DNA of 64,000 bases from Paracentrotus lividus. Its lineage: Eukaryota; Echinodermata; Echinoidea; Camarodonta; Echinidae. The translations under genes and the position numbers were made by a program. Location of the stretch: contig CALNVZ010003434.1 of assembly GCA_940671915.1 (NCBI GenBank), positions 20,516,741-20,580,740 of the forward strand. The letters are read 5' to 3'. The notes beneath the pieces are model-generated. The model saw only the letters and a list, made by a program, of their open reading frames with translations, was not told where the DNA came from and did not search any database. Each line of letters begins with the position of its first letter. The first letter of the stretch is position 1. Shown in pieces: positions 48,902 through 56,400 of this stretch.

Positions 48902-49658
48902 CCTCTCGACTTCATTCCACCCACTTCTTCCCCTTCCTTTCATCTATAAACATTGTTCGAATATTGACCATTGACCATTTCCTTCTTTCGTTATAATATT
49001 ATTTCCAATATCATACTTTGGGCCTAATACTGACAGGCCTCAGTGCTAATCTTTCTTTTTACTTATTTATTTTTTAATATCCAATAATGTTGTTCACTAT
49101 TTATTTGTATACACGTTCTGTTTTTAAATAATAGACAGTCCTCATTATTATACACAAACCAAAAAGTAAATTTATGATGGTAAGAAATTTCGCATAAATG
49201 TATTTTAAATTGTAGTCATTAAAGCATTTCAAATAAACTTAACTGGAAAGAAGACGTTGTCAGTATGGAAGAAGCAATTGATTCTAGTACTTTTCCGAAC
49301 CTCTCAAAGGAATATTTTCGTATATATTATACTTTGCCTTAAAAATTACCCCACCCCCCAAAAAAAATAAAATAAAAAGAGCACCAATTTCATCTTTACA
49401 AGTACTCCTGTATTGACTATTAATTATTATATTTTAATCTGTTGATATTCACTACACAGTAAACTCAAGCGGGACTCGGGAGTCTTCGACGAAGTCGCCG
49501 AAAAAGACCGAATGCTGGAGCAAAAGGAGGCAGAGCTTAGACAAATGCAGGTCATGCTGGAGAAAATGCAACGCGAGATGGCAGTAACACAGAGAAATTC
49601 ACGGGGCAGTGATGCGTTACAATACGATGACAGACGGTCAAGTACAGTAGAAGTATGA
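13397..49658 (+). CDS. Septin, SEPT2/SEPT5 group (ten exons, 5' end missing)
   Basis: Septins are GTP-binding proteins that assemble into hetero-oligomeric filaments at the cell cortex, cleavage furrow and cytoskeleton. I joined exons 13397-13496, 26592-26678, 38563-38686, 39181-39315, 41353-41470, 42390-42491, 45796-45892, 46431-46482, 47124-47231 and 49460-49658. All have AG/GT borders and the frame stays open (1122 nt, 373 residues plus TGA). Residues counted from the first visible exon show a polybasic segment RKSVKRG (19-25), P-loop GETGLGKST (34-42), switch-I Thr68, G3 DTPGFGD (91-97), G4 AKAD (172-175), the septin unique element around GRLYPWG and VHYENYR, and a short coiled coil (about 322-348). 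Thr68 aligns with the catalytic threonine of SEPT2, so GTP hydrolysis is likely. The visible frame begins at a splice acceptor in phase 0, so the initiator Met lies in an upstream exon I could not place. SEPT2 versus SEPT5/4 cannot be settled by eye. Confidence 0.95.
13546..15032. mobile_element. hAT-like non-autonomous element with perfect 8-bp TSD
   Basis: The termini are CAGGCCCGTAACTAGG on the left and its inverse CCTAGTTACGGGCCTG on the right. Both sides are flanked by gtggtggt (13538-13545 and 15033-15040), an 8-bp duplication typical of hAT insertions. The interior has poly-G/poly-C blocks next to the ends, two copies of a module near 13936 and 14290 (ggcggtgga...), and many versions of gctcgcgcttcgcgctcgc. 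No transposase frame is visible. It sits 50 bp after a septin donor site. Confidence 0.85.
15373..15612. mobile_element. MITE with long near-perfect TIRs
   Basis: The ends TTTATGCTACAGTCACACAG and CTGTGTGACTGCAGCATAAA are inverse, with pairing continuing through acacttacg/cgtaagtgt. About 240 bp, no coding content. A related start (tgccgcagtcacacagatg) appears at about 61598. Confidence 0.82.
15854..16120. mobile_element. MITE with CACTGTAAAAACGC ends and TA flanks
   Basis: Inverted ends CACTGTAAAAACGC and GCGTTTTTACAGTG with TA on both sides, consistent with a Tc1/mariner-type target. About 267 bp, AT-rich, with repeated aacgttg words inside. Confidence 0.78.
16490..16662. mobile_element. 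MITE, family with GGTATCTCAC ends (short copy)
   Basis: Inverted ends TTGGTATCTCAC and GTGAGATACCACC, about 170 bp, with internal cgacgtctc/gagacgtctc words. Same family as 59297-59636. Confidence 0.75.
16663..18011. other. AT-rich septin intron sequence
   Basis: No exon seen. A word tttcgctggaaagatcatg at about 16206 faces gatcatctttccagcgaaaa at about 17708, hinting at an old inverted-repeat element into which the 16490-16662 MITE inserted. Confidence 0.5.
18016..18577. mobile_element. TTAA-flanked MITE (piggyBac/Kolobok type)
   Basis: TTAA lies at 18012-18015 and 18578-18581. The ends AGGGGAATTATCCC and GGGACAATTCTCCT are inverted partners, and a second inverted pair (ggcaacgcgacca near 18170, its inverse near 18410) extends the fold. 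About 560 bp, no coding content. Confidence 0.75.
19541..22872. repeat. Seven copies of tgtcacgcgagtcaca
   Basis: The 15-16 base word occurs at 19541, 19704, 19739, 22471, 22493, 22681 (first base changed) and 22857, all in the same orientation, on both sides of the LINE insertion. It is an imperfect palindrome. The DNA between copies is AT-rich and not repetitive to the eye. Confidence 0.85.
19830..21960 (-). mobile_element. Non-LTR retrotransposon fragment (reverse transcriptase), broken
   Basis: Minus-strand reading frames carry reverse-transcriptase signatures in order: [62 protein letters not shown] and [11 protein letters not shown] (YADG in place of the usual YADD). Downstream is the family's [17 protein letters not shown] segment. 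Frames are broken by shifts and stops, and the 5' part is missing. The 3' end carries a (TGA)n-like tail, seen on + as atcatcatcatcatc near 19820. A direct repeat aagaaataat borders both ends (about 19815 and 21954), a plausible target-site duplication. The clade is unsure (RTE- or I-like). It interrupts a region marked by the tgtcacgcgagtcaca motif. Confidence 0.88.
22922..23859. mobile_element. piggyBac/Kolobok-like MITE with TTAA duplication
   Basis: TTAA at 22918-22921 and 23860-23863 brackets inverted ends CCCTATCAAGACCAAGG and CCTTGGTCTTGATAGGG. Inside each end is a near-palindrome ggggggcacaatgtgccccc. It is 938 bp with no open frame. A TTAA target and ends beginning CCC fit piggyBac or Kolobok families. 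Confidence 0.88.
24790..24840. repeat. Compact perfect hairpin
   Basis: tcttttgttagtgggggatg is followed after a few bases by its inverse atcatccccccactaacaaa, forming a stem of about 20 bp with a loop of about 6. No coding or terminator context; perhaps a minimal MITE. Confidence 0.7.
26053..26311. repeat. Tandem duplication of ~155 bp with cagttcagtt inverted words
   Basis: Segments 26053-26160 and 26208-26311 share ccataaagtatttggg, agaccacctt and cttcaagtacaaat in the same order. Between them tcagttcagttgacc faces aactgaactgaactga. Confidence 0.8.
26592..26678 (+). CDS. Septin exon: P-loop (G1)
   Basis: The acceptor is tttacag and the donor gtaaat. After the split glycine codon it reads [19 protein letters not shown] and then KDRATLNAE, ending in phase 1. 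GETGLGKST is the GTPase P-loop; many septins have GESGLGKST, so Ser-to-Thr is a conservative change. A degraded reverse-complement copy of this exon lies at about 31377-31466, inside the suspected artefactual arm. Confidence 0.95.
26822..26905 (-). tRNA. tRNA-Leu (CAG), variable-arm variant
   Basis: The minus strand has GTCAGGA/TCCTGAC acceptor arms, A box, B box GGTTCGAATCC and an anticodon loop TTCAGGT giving CAG. It is 84 bp, two longer than its relatives, because of an extra TA just after the anticodon stem, and it has GCCAAGC in place of GCCGAGC. It may still fold. It lies in the septin intron about 140 bp after the P-loop exon, antisense to the gene. Confidence 0.8.
27142..27223 (-). 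tRNA. tRNA-Leu (CAG)
   Basis: An 82-bp minus-strand gene with intact 7-bp acceptor stem, D arm, anticodon loop TTCAGGT (CAG), long class-II variable arm, and T arm GGTTCGAATCC. It closely resembles animal tRNA-Leu(CAG). The next copy begins 156 bp away with a related flank, so the two form a tandem unit. Confidence 0.93.
27298..27379 (-). tRNA. tRNA-Leu (CAG)
   Basis: An 82-bp copy identical in all key parts to the one at 27142-27223. The flank attaacttattatcaggttg between them recurs in the 40-41 kb tRNA array, showing that the unit of duplication includes flanking DNA. Confidence 0.93.
27652..27710 (-). pseudogene. tRNA-Leu remnant with internal deletion
   Basis: It has the T arm and part of the variable arm of the tRNA-Leu(CAG) family, but most of the D arm and anticodon stem are deleted. 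It is about 59 bp and cannot fold as a tRNA. Confidence 0.8.
27711..28941. other. Septin intron sequence up to the gap
   Basis: No gene or named repeat recognised. It is mirrored, with errors, from about 28998 to 30294. Confidence 0.6.
28942..28966. other. Assembly gap of 25 N
   Basis: Exactly 25 undetermined bases between the two inverted arms. A fixed short N run is a placeholder, not a measured length. Confidence 0.98.
30295..30356 (+). pseudogene. Error-rich copy of the tRNA-Leu remnant
   Basis: Reverse-complement counterpart of 27652-27710 inside the right arm of the inverted duplication. Probably not a separate locus. Confidence 0.7.
30642..30726 (+). pseudogene. Error-rich copy of tRNA-Leu (mirror of 27298-27379)
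   Basis: It keeps TTCAGGT and the T arm but has lost a G in the D arm and gained bases in the variable arm and T stem. The small scattered indels fit sequencing error rather than tRNA decay. Confidence 0.75.
30798..30887 (+). pseudogene. Error-rich copy of tRNA-Leu (mirror of 27142-27223)
   Basis: Extra bases throughout (for example GGTCCCGAGC, CCATAGGCGC) break the D and anticodon arms. It sits in the right arm of the inverted duplication. Confidence 0.75.
31132..31215 (+). pseudogene. Error-rich copy of tRNA-Leu (mirror of 26822-26905)
   Basis: The acceptor and D arms are scrambled by small indels, while GTTCGAATCCCATTCCTGAC survives, including the T-stem change specific to the 26822 copy. 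That shared change identifies its template. Confidence 0.75.
31377..31466 (-). pseudogene. Degraded inverted copy of the septin P-loop exon
   Basis: Reverse complement of 26592-26678 with several insertions that break the frame. It lies in the right arm and is opposite to the septin transcript, so it cannot contribute to the protein. Confidence 0.8.
36500..38233 (+). pseudogene. Degraded inverted copy of the LINE fragment
   Basis: Mirror of 20238-21960. Short frames such as [16 protein letters not shown] around 37586 are recognisable reverse-transcriptase pieces broken by indels. Confidence 0.8.
38233..38282. repeat. (CT)n microsatellite at the edge of the inverted arm
   Basis: A pure CT run starts exactly where homology to the left arm ends, marking the junction back to unique septin intron sequence. 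Confidence 0.95.
38563..38686 (+). CDS. Septin exon: switch I and G3
   Basis: The acceptor is ttttgacag and the donor gtaata. It encodes [19 protein letters not shown], then [20 protein letters not shown] and EK, entering in phase 1 and leaving in phase 2. The threonine of DKTVDI matches the switch-I threonine needed for hydrolysis in SEPT2, and DTPGFGD is the septin G3 motif. It lies about 330 bp after the end of the inverted arm and its sequence looks clean. Confidence 0.95.
39181..39315 (+). CDS. Septin exon: post-G3 helix and central strand
   Basis: The acceptor is attcatttag and the donor gtaagt. It encodes a segment containing [40 protein letters not shown] and PYGHG. The words DESGLNRR and [11 protein letters not shown] are strongly diagnostic of septins of the SEPT2 group. 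It enters in phase 2 and leaves in phase 2. Confidence 0.95.
39431..40038. mobile_element. Foldback-type element with ~200-bp arms
   Basis: The left arm (39431 to about 39625) is matched in inverse by about 39835-40038, from aaaaggaggacttc to gagtcgtccttt. Shared arm words include aaatttaacaagcacaacac and its inverse. The centre is unrelated sequence. Lies in a septin intron. Confidence 0.82.
40420..40501 (-). tRNA. tRNA-Leu (CAG), array copy 1
   Basis: An intact 82-bp class-II tRNA on the minus strand, anticodon loop TTCAGGT. First of four minus-strand units at 156-157 bp spacing inside the septin intron between 39316 and 41352. Confidence 0.93.
40576..40657 (-). tRNA. tRNA-Leu (CAG), array copy 2
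   Basis: An intact 82-bp copy, same sequence as copy 1 in all arms. The spacer to each side is a near-identical AT-rich segment. Confidence 0.93.
40733..40814 (-). tRNA. tRNA-Leu (CAG), array copy 3, D-arm variant
   Basis: Same frame as its neighbours, but GCCCAGC replaces GCCGAGC at the A box, and the variable arm has one change. Still likely to fold; promoter strength could differ. Confidence 0.85.
40890..40971 (-). tRNA. tRNA-Leu (CAG), array copy 4, acceptor mismatch
   Basis: The 3' acceptor strand reads TACTGAC opposite GTCAGGA, leaving one mismatch, and the D arm reads GCAGTC. The anticodon is CAG. It may be decaying. Confidence 0.75.
41082..41163 (+). tRNA. tRNA-Leu (CAG), plus-strand copy with altered base 37
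   Basis: Same family in the opposite orientation, with its flank also inverted. The anticodon loop is TTCAGTT in place of TTCAGGT, so the base 3' of the anticodon (G37, normally methylated) is T, and the D arm has GCTGTC. Folding looks possible but decoding quality is doubtful. Confidence 0.75.
41353..41470 (+). CDS. Septin exon: G4 (AKAD)
   Basis: The acceptor is tttttcag and the donor gtaaga. It reads [20 protein letters not shown] followed by [23 protein letters not shown] is the guanine-specificity motif of septins. It leaves in phase 0 and is followed by an unusually purine-rich intron start. Confidence 0.95.
41480..41935. repeat. Long purine-rich tract in septin intron
   Basis: About 450 bp of almost only A and G on the + strand (gagg, ggaga, gaagag words), starting just after the donor at 41471. 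The same intron ends with a pyrimidine tract (42285-42389). Confidence 0.9.
42285..42389. repeat. Pyrimidine tract before septin acceptor
   Basis: tcttt/ctttc units, then a C run and tctctctccccc, directly before the acceptor of exon 42390-42491. An unusually long polypyrimidine tract. Confidence 0.85.
42390..42491 (+). CDS. Septin exon: acidic loop segment
   Basis: The acceptor is tcccccag after a long pyrimidine tract, and the donor is gtaggt. It encodes [20 protein letters not shown] and then [14 protein letters not shown]. The acidic DEDEDFK element with ESDEDEDF is typical of the SEPT2 group. It is in phase 0 at both ends (34 codons). Confidence 0.94.
42778..44787. mobile_element. 2-kb TIR element in septin intron
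   Basis: Inverted ends CCTGACACTTGCACGAAT and ATTCGTGCAAGTGTCAGG. The ends are followed by GC-rich, cgtgaa/tgcgca-rich subterminal DNA (44280-44787), while the middle is AT-rich and contains four spaced copies of a block with aaaagtcagtgcctatgc (about 43583, 43768, 44012, 44190). Short frames inside on either strand do not resemble a transposase. Confidence 0.8.
45437..45518 (-). tRNA. tRNA-Leu (CAG), single copy
   Basis: An intact 82-bp copy about 280 bp before the next septin exon, without the array spacer around it. Anticodon loop TTCAGGT. Confidence 0.92.
45796..45892 (+). CDS. Septin exon: G5 region and start of septin unique element
   Basis: The acceptor is tatattag and the donor gtaatt. 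It reads [20 protein letters not shown] and then [21 protein letters not shown] is the septin version of the G5 strand, and GRLYPWG opens the septin unique element. It leaves in phase 1. Confidence 0.95.
46100..46285. repeat. (AAAT/GAAT)n microsatellite
   Basis: aaataaataaat and gaatgaatgaat units over about 185 bp; it yields a low-complexity frame on the minus strand that is not a gene. Confidence 0.93.
46431..46482 (+). CDS. Septin exon: septin unique element, short
   Basis: A 52-bp exon with acceptor catgctcag and donor gtatgt, encoding [18 protein letters not shown] across its split ends. The match to the family pattern VENP-x-H-x-DF-x-KLR-x-ML is direct. It enters in phase 1 and leaves in phase 2. 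Confidence 0.94.
47124..47231 (+). CDS. Septin exon: end of G domain (HMQDL...VHYENYR)
   Basis: The acceptor is tgtttacag and the donor gtaagatg. It reads [20 protein letters not shown] and then [21 protein letters not shown] and VHYENYR are hallmark septin words. The 3' part of this exon plus its donor and intron start is repeated in tandem downstream (about 47340-47590), each copy more degraded than the last. Confidence 0.94.
47232..47590. repeat. Degraded tandem copies of a septin exon end and its intron start
   Basis: A block equivalent to the last ~60 bp of exon 47124-47231 plus its donor and 80 bp of intron recurs at about 47341-47470. It keeps ggaaggataagaggagga, a donor gtaagatg and the word agggctaaaaggacatta. 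A third, poorer copy lies at about 47520-47590. As a cassette the second copy would hit a stop in the frame set by the previous exon. Confidence 0.8.
48797..48905. repeat. (CT)n microsatellite in septin intron
   Basis: CT run broken by a C block, about 110 bp, before the terminal septin exon. Confidence 0.95.
49460..49658 (+). CDS. Septin terminal exon: coiled coil and stop
   Basis: The acceptor is actacacag and the stop is TGA at 49656-49658. The exon encodes [40 protein letters not shown] and a polar tail ending SSTVEV. The E-K-E-L-R-x-M-Q heptads form the short C-terminal coiled coil typical of the SEPT2/4/5 group. A hAT-like element begins only about 25 bp after the stop, so the 3' UTR either contains it or ends very early. 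Confidence 0.94.
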
Positions 49659-49683
49659 TAGCAACAGTCTTATGTTAGACTAT

Positions 49684-50630
49684 CAGTGGCGTATCTTACC
49701 TACTGGAAAGAACACATGCAGTGTCTCACAGTGTGAAACGCAATGTGAAACACAGTGCTAGCGTAGTGTAAAATCATGTTCACACTGTAAATTAGAGCAT
49801 TTTAACACTGTTATTCGCATCTTCACGCTGTGTGGGAGTAAATTCACAGTGTGAATCTGATCGTCATGTGAATATCCTCTAGAGAACCACACCAGAGTGT
49901 GAAGAAACCTTCACACTGTAAATTCGAGCCTTTTAACACTGTTATTCGCAAGATAGTTCTTCACAATGTGTGAGAGTAAATTCACAATGTAAATAATGTG
50001 AATCCGAACGTCATGTGAACACTCTTTAGAGAACCACACCATAGTGTGAAAACATCAGTGCCCTGTACATTCAAGCACTTCAGAATTTTAATCACAGTTT
50101 CACACTGTGTGACTAGTAAATTCCGATAGTTAATCTGAACATCACTATGTAAATACTTTCGAAAACCACACCGCAGTGTGAAGTCACCTCCATATTGTTC
50201 AATTCGAGCGTTTAATACGGTCGACTATGTGAACACACTTTGAGACACTGTGTTCTTTACTGAATGGTTTTTTGGTGATTTAGCGTCTGTGACCCTATAG
50301 GTTGACGAAAGGGGGCGGCAAAACAAAGATTTTAAAGGGGTATCAGTAGAAATTAAACATAAATGAAAAAAAAAAGAGAAAAACAAGAAATAAGAGTAGA
50401 AGGTGAAAGAATGATTGTGTAAAACAGTAATGTAACAGAACCGAGGAACAAAGTTGTTCCTGAGGGCATATTAAGTATTAAAAAAAATAGGGCAGGGGCT
50501 CCACTTTTGAAGCAAAACGCCACAGGGGTGCGTGGAAAGAATGAAGATGGCCTTCTTTAACCTTGAGGGCTGCAAAGCATTTACTGCTACCCCCCCCCCC
50601 CCCTTCTGCGACCTCCATGATACGCCACTG
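49684..50630. mobile_element. hAT-like element after the septin stop
   Basis: Inverted ends CAGTGGCGTATC and GATACGCCACTG, beginning 26 bp after the septin stop codon. The right end includes a poly-C block. I see no clean 8-bp duplication. A second element (49707-50258) makes up most of the interior. Confidence 0.7.
49707..50258. mobile_element. MITE with tandem CACTGT-rich units, nested
   Basis: Inverted ends aaagaacacatgcagtgtct and agacactgtgttcttt. The inside is a run of about 150-bp units built on cacactgtaaattcgagc, ttttaacactgttattcgca and gtgaatcc, each slightly different. Confidence 0.75.
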
Positions 50631-50836
50631 ATAATAATTATATTCATAATAATAGTATCAGGAATATATAGTTTTATGAATATGTATATAAACGACTTTT
50701 GTAATGGCCATGTAGATAGATCATATTGCATCTAGTATAATATTATAGAAATTGGACTTATTATTGACTTGTATTGACGATTGTTATTATCAACGGTAAT
50801 ACAGGCATATTTTGCTTGGAATATATATTTATGTAT

Positions 50837-50842
50837 AATAAA
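50837..50842 (+). promoter_or_regulatory. Candidate septin polyadenylation signal
   Basis: AATAAA is the first plain signal after the end of the hAT-like element that follows the septin stop. If used, the transcript would carry the whole element in its 3' UTR. This rests on position only; a second AATAAA lies near 51075. Confidence 0.3.
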
Positions 50843-51261
50843 GGAAGGTTAAAACTATAGGGTTCTATATCTATCTCGTTCGAAACAGACTTGTTATCAT
50901 AACAAGTTATTAGTTTCATTTACATATAAACTTTCGTTTACATCTGTTTTTACTTGTTTTCAGAGTCCAATGTTATGTTGTGTTTCTGACATTCAAATTC
51001 GGCTCTTATTATAATTCTGTATCATTCCATTTGAAAATTATTTCAAAACTTGATATTAAAAATGGCTGAAAAAAATAAATGCTCGAAAGAAGAAAGGTAT
51101 CATGTGTACTAAAAGAATATTATTGGTATAAGGAGAACATTATCAATGTTATAAGAAGCTTTATGGGAGAGATTTCTTAAATAGCGATTTTTAAAAATAT
51201 AATTCCAGATTTGTTAGATCAGCAGTGCGATGTGCAGATAAATGAAAGAAAAAAAAAGTTA

Positions 51262-51411
51262 AGGCCACCGCACACTATACGATTTTTAGTCGCACGAGTA
51301 CAGATTTTGGATCCGAAATAGAAGAGCGCGTGCAAAATATACGCGCTTAGTTATTTCAGATCCAAAGTCGGTCAGTCGTGCGACCGAAAGTCGTAAGGTG
51401 TGCGGTGGCCT
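51262..51411. mobile_element. 150-bp MITE with TTA duplication (PIF/Harbinger-like)
   Basis: Inverted ends AGGCCACCGCACAC and GTGTGCGGTGGCCT, flanked by TTA at 51259-51261 and 51412-51414. A 3-bp TWA target is typical of PIF/Harbinger. The interior is itself largely self-complementary (gatccgaaat/atttcagatcc). Confidence 0.82.
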
Positions 51412-52448
51412 TTAGAATTAAAATCTTTGAACCAGGAATGATTATTGATAAATTCTACGTAATATTGAAGTGCTTTTATTCTCAGTTTTTTTATCTTATT
51501 TTTATATACATTTATTGTCAATTGTTAACAGTTTTGGTCGGCATTTCAAGCATACGATTTTGTACCGTGTTTGAAAATGAGTAAACAATGATTAATAGAC
51601 AAAACAAAAGCAAGAGAATGATGTTGTTTTGAGAAAATAATATAGAATGGAACGAAGGCAGTCCTTTGTGCATGTTGTATTAGCAATGAATGAAAACATG
51701 GGGAAATTAAATTATATTTATTACTATAAGGCTATAACAAAATAGTATATCAGGAATAGTCGTGACAATTGTGTTGAAATGTCATTCTCATTCGCTGATT
51801 TGTGGAAACTTTTATTTAAGACTGTCAGCGGTCTAAACAAAAATACTTAATATCATTAATAAAGTTGGCCAATAATTTCGTCAAACGCACATGACCAAAA
51901 TAATGAAAATGAAATGAATAATGAAAAACACTGCTAATAATTGCTTTAAAAAATGTTTTATATTAGTTCGAAGACGAATAATAAAACAATTCTGGTATAA
52001 AATACATTTGTGTACATGTTGTTATGTTTTCATTTTGCATGGTCAAAATAGTTAAACGATAATATAAGATAATTAGACAATAATTTTAAATTATCAAGTT
52101 TACGATCGTCAGAAATAGTTTGATGTACTTAGCTAGCATCAAGGAGCGTTTCAAAAGTCTTAAATCTAGAAGAAAATCCTCATATTCAATGTCTTTGGGA
52201 AATAATGAATGCAATTACATGCCCTAGGTTTATCCTTCAACTTATACAAGCGATTTGTTGGTATTGTTTAATTTCTTCTCAAGGGGAGATGGTTGATTAT
52301 AGAAGTCACCACTGCATAATGAAGTTTTGATTAAAAAACTTATATTGTTAGGATTCTGTATTAAAGAGAATTATGATGCTGACCAATTGGAGATGACGTT
52401 ATTTGCCAATAAGTATTTTTCTTTCTCTCACCTTCTTCATCTCTCACC

Positions 52449-52504
<56 letters not shown>

Positions 52505-52920
52505 TTTATCTGCCGCCATCTCTCTGTATTATAAATATATGCCCCCTCTTCCCTTCCCTCTCCCTTCCTCCATATCTACCCTCTCCTCTCTATCTCTCTC
52601 CGTCTCCGTCCGTATTTTTATATCCACTCCTCCCTTCCTCTCCCCGCCTTCTTACCTACCCCTTTTCTATCTCTCCGTCTCTTTATCTACATCTCCCCTC
52701 TCTATCTCTCCATCCCTCTCCCTCCACCTCCACCTGCCCCTCCCTCTCTCTCTCCACCTCTATAATTACGTACACATCTCTCTCTCTCTCCATCTCTATA
52801 ATTATCTGCCCCTCCCTCTCTCTCCATCACTTGAAAATCTGCCCCATCCTCTCTCTCCACCTTTATAATTATCTACCCCTCCCTCCCTCTCTCCATCTCT
52901 CTCTCTCTCTCTCTCTCGGA
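52449..52920. repeat. Poly-T run and pyrimidine-rich tract
   Basis: A poly-T run of about 55 bases (52449-52503) is followed by about 400 bp of ccctct/ctccat units. The 220-codon frame across it is low-complexity and has no protein features. Confidence 0.93.
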
Positions 52921-52925
52921 CTTAA

Positions 52926-53405
52926 AGGGAGAGTTCACCCTAGGTTTAAATCGGTTTTAAAAATGTACAAACATAGAATAAAAATATGAGTGAAGGTTTG
53001 CAGAAAATCGACCAAAAAATAACGGAAGTTATGGATATGTAAAGTTTTGATGCTGTGACGTCTTATGCGAACTGCTCTCCTATGCTATGTAATGTAATTT
53101 TTTTTTTTTCAGAAAAAAAAAATTCACATGTGCGGTTGATATAGTTATCATCAAACCTAGATCATATACATGCCTCTATCAATTCAACCCATTCCGTTAT
53201 CAAAAACCATGAAAAAGACAAATTTATGGAATTTACATACACAATAAATGGGAGAGCTGCTCTCATGTGACGTCACGGAATCAACATTTTGAATATTCAT
53301 AACTTCACTATTCTTAGGTCGATTTTCTTCAAACTTTCACTCATAATGTTCTTTTATTTTTCTGCATTTTTTAAAACCAATAAAATTCCAGGGTAAGCTT
53401 CCCCT
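52926..53405. mobile_element. TTAA-flanked MITE
   Basis: TTAA at 52922-52925 and 53406-53409; inverted ends AGGGAGAGTTCACCCT and AGGGTAAGCTTCCCCT. Internal inverted matches include gtgacgtcacgg/ctgtgacgtc segments. About 480 bp, related in end sequence to 18016-18577. Confidence 0.78.
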
Positions 53406-53409
53406 TTAA

Positions 53410-56400
53410 TTCTAAAAGTATATACGATGATTGAGTGTGTGACGTAGAGAGCGATATATTGCTCATTCCCTCCGCATGCTAACGTATGTGACTTTTTATG
53501 CTAAAAACATTTAGCGACTCCGTTGACTTTGCATGGTTTTAATGAGAATATGTAGGTGAAGTGGAATAACGCCCTCAACGTTGCAAACTTAGCATTCGCA
53601 TTCCTTTAAATAGATCATCGGAACATGTATTGTGAACGATTCAAACAAACACAAAACTCTAGGACAATTAATGTTATGTCATCATGAGGCCGGCATATTT
53701 ATTTCAGACGATGCTTCGTAACATACATGACAAAACAACAAACGAAAAGATAGATAGAACAGAACATTTCGAAGTTATACTTCTAATAAGTTTATAGTTA
53801 TGGACAGTACAGACAAAATGTAATACATTATTCTTAAAGAGAGAAAAAATCATGACAACATTAAATTGTAGCGGGTAGTAAAAGGGGGAATATAGGTATC
53901 GTAAACTGGAAGAAATAATCTCAACGTATGCTCTAAGAAAATTATGCGATATACTTTAATCCAGTTACGCTTACAAACACTATTATTAATAAGATGTAAA
54001 ATACAATATGTCTAAGACATATCGAACCGATATTACAGCTATTTAGAATATAAATATGCTAAACCAATAATAATATTAATCAAAAACCTGATTGAGTATC
54101 GCATTAGCATTCCAGAAGGGACGCATAATCCAGAAATATCATGTTTAATTGTAACTATGAAATTAAAACTGAAATGTTTTGAAAACGACGTTTTAGTAAT
54201 GACTTTTAACTTTAATGATATTTATGTAGCCCTTATAAAATGGTATGAATTTGAATATTTTGGACATGATTCGAGATCTAAAGAAAGTTCAATGTTCTCT
54301 TGGAACGGTGACAGGGGGCGGTAATATATTCAACAAATTAACACGAGTTGCATATTACATTGAATAACCCACAAACTATGACAACATAACATAATACAAA
54401 AAGTCAAACATGAAAACAAAAAGAAAATATTATAAACAACTGCAAAGAAATCCCATTGAAAGGAACAGCAAAACAATTTAGGCCTAGAAAGTATAAACAC
54501 ATCTAAGGGAACAATATATACCATAAACATGATAAAGTATCTACATTTACAGTACAAAGGGTTCATTTTCTTAATAAACATAATCAACATACAATCATCC
54601 ACTTTGAAATTCAAATTAGCAAAAACTTTCACGCTTTCGTTATCGCAATTCTCTATATATCTTTATTTTATGTCAATTGTATATATACATTTATACAAAT
54701 CAATATAACAACTTATTTTCACATCGCCAATCATACAAACTATTGCCTCAAAACGAATATATAAACTCGAACATCTCTCCTTTCAAATAATAATTAAACG
54801 TATATTGACCCTTCAGTATTTTCCAAAGAAAATACAAGAAAAATCGCATCATTATTAACGCCGAACACAATCAAATGATGAATTTTAATTTTCATCATAA
54901 CGGTGCAACGTTTCAGCCAAAATATATAAATCATCATTAATATTTGGAAGTGTAAGAAAGGGAAGTCAAAATTATTTGTAAAAACAAATTAGCTTCAAAA
55001 GGAAACAAAAAAGTACAAAGCCTAACTAAAAAGCATTAATTTTTAGCAGGCACTTTTCTCGTTCTTTATACGCATTTGCATAGAATATAATGATAACATG
55101 ATATCTAAATATAATATACGTTTTTAAGCTAACGTATAATGCTCTGAGAAAATGGGTATATTTATTATAATGCATGGAATGTCAACAAAAAAAAGTTACA
55201 GATAGACTATAAAGAATCCTGAAGAAGTCTTTTATGACATCATTGTACAAACATCGACGATTTCATGGTGATATTTGCTTCTATATAATACATGTTCTAA
55301 AGCTCTAATATTTAAATTTAAGAAGCGATTTTATAATCTAAAACGTGCGTAATGACAAGAATTAGCGCGCAGCATTATTTTATAGGCCTTTAGACAGAAT
55401 GGACACCACTCTTGGACTATTAAAAATCCATTATTTCACCATCATTTTACCAACACCAACTGCTAAGTACACAATACGTTACATTCTGATGATTGTATTA
55501 CACACTGCCAATAGTATTTATCTTCATAATTAGCATAAACTTTCTTTACTTAGAAATTTATAACTCATCGTAAGAGTATTTCTCTTTAAAAAAAAAACTG
55601 TTAGTACACGCATTTACAATATCATTATTATGGCAATTATCGGCTATCATTATTTTTCTTTCTCGACGTAATTTCCTCCCGATCCGTTGTCTTGTTTCTG
55701 TATCCAGAACATACATGAATTCACTTTCCAATAAAGATTTTTCTTCCTATTATATTATATACCATTAAACAATCTTACGTGAAATATATATGTGTTATTC
55801 ACATAACATTGAAGTCAAACTTACTTTCCTCATTCTTTTCGATATAGCGTTAACCTTTTATGCAGGTATCATATTCAAAATAGTGTCTTGAATAATCTTT
55901 CAAGCTAGGACTTCATCCATTACTCTTATCATCCGGGACATTATTTCTATAATGACGTCATGCCTCAAGATTTAGAATCAAGGCATACACGAGGGGAGAA
56001 AAATGGCGGGAACTTTCTTTCTTATAAATTTACTCTGTTCAACGGACACAACCTCCATCCTTTTCTGATCACGTGTCACACATACACTTTTTCTATTTGA
56101 CTTTAAAACATTTTACATGTAAGAAAGCTCGATTTCATATAACATTCAGAAACATGACATGACAAATATTACACTATACATGTACATTCATTACACATCG
56201 GATCGAAATAAATAATAAGTCTTTTTGTCTATACAATAAAACTGTGCAACACGAGACTACACTGATACGTTTCACAGTTTTGACAATTACGGTGTTACGT
56301 GGTCTTTAGCGCTTGGCGATCGCAGAGAAGTCATTTAACAAATTTGCAAATGCAGTTAATGCAATTAATGAGATGAAGGCGCTTGTAACCTTTTGTGTTT

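Noticed and set aside
52327-52989. 220-residue Ser/Pro/Leu-rich open frame
   Set aside because: It runs through poly-T, a pyrimidine-rich simple tract and into a MITE; composition explains the lack of stops.
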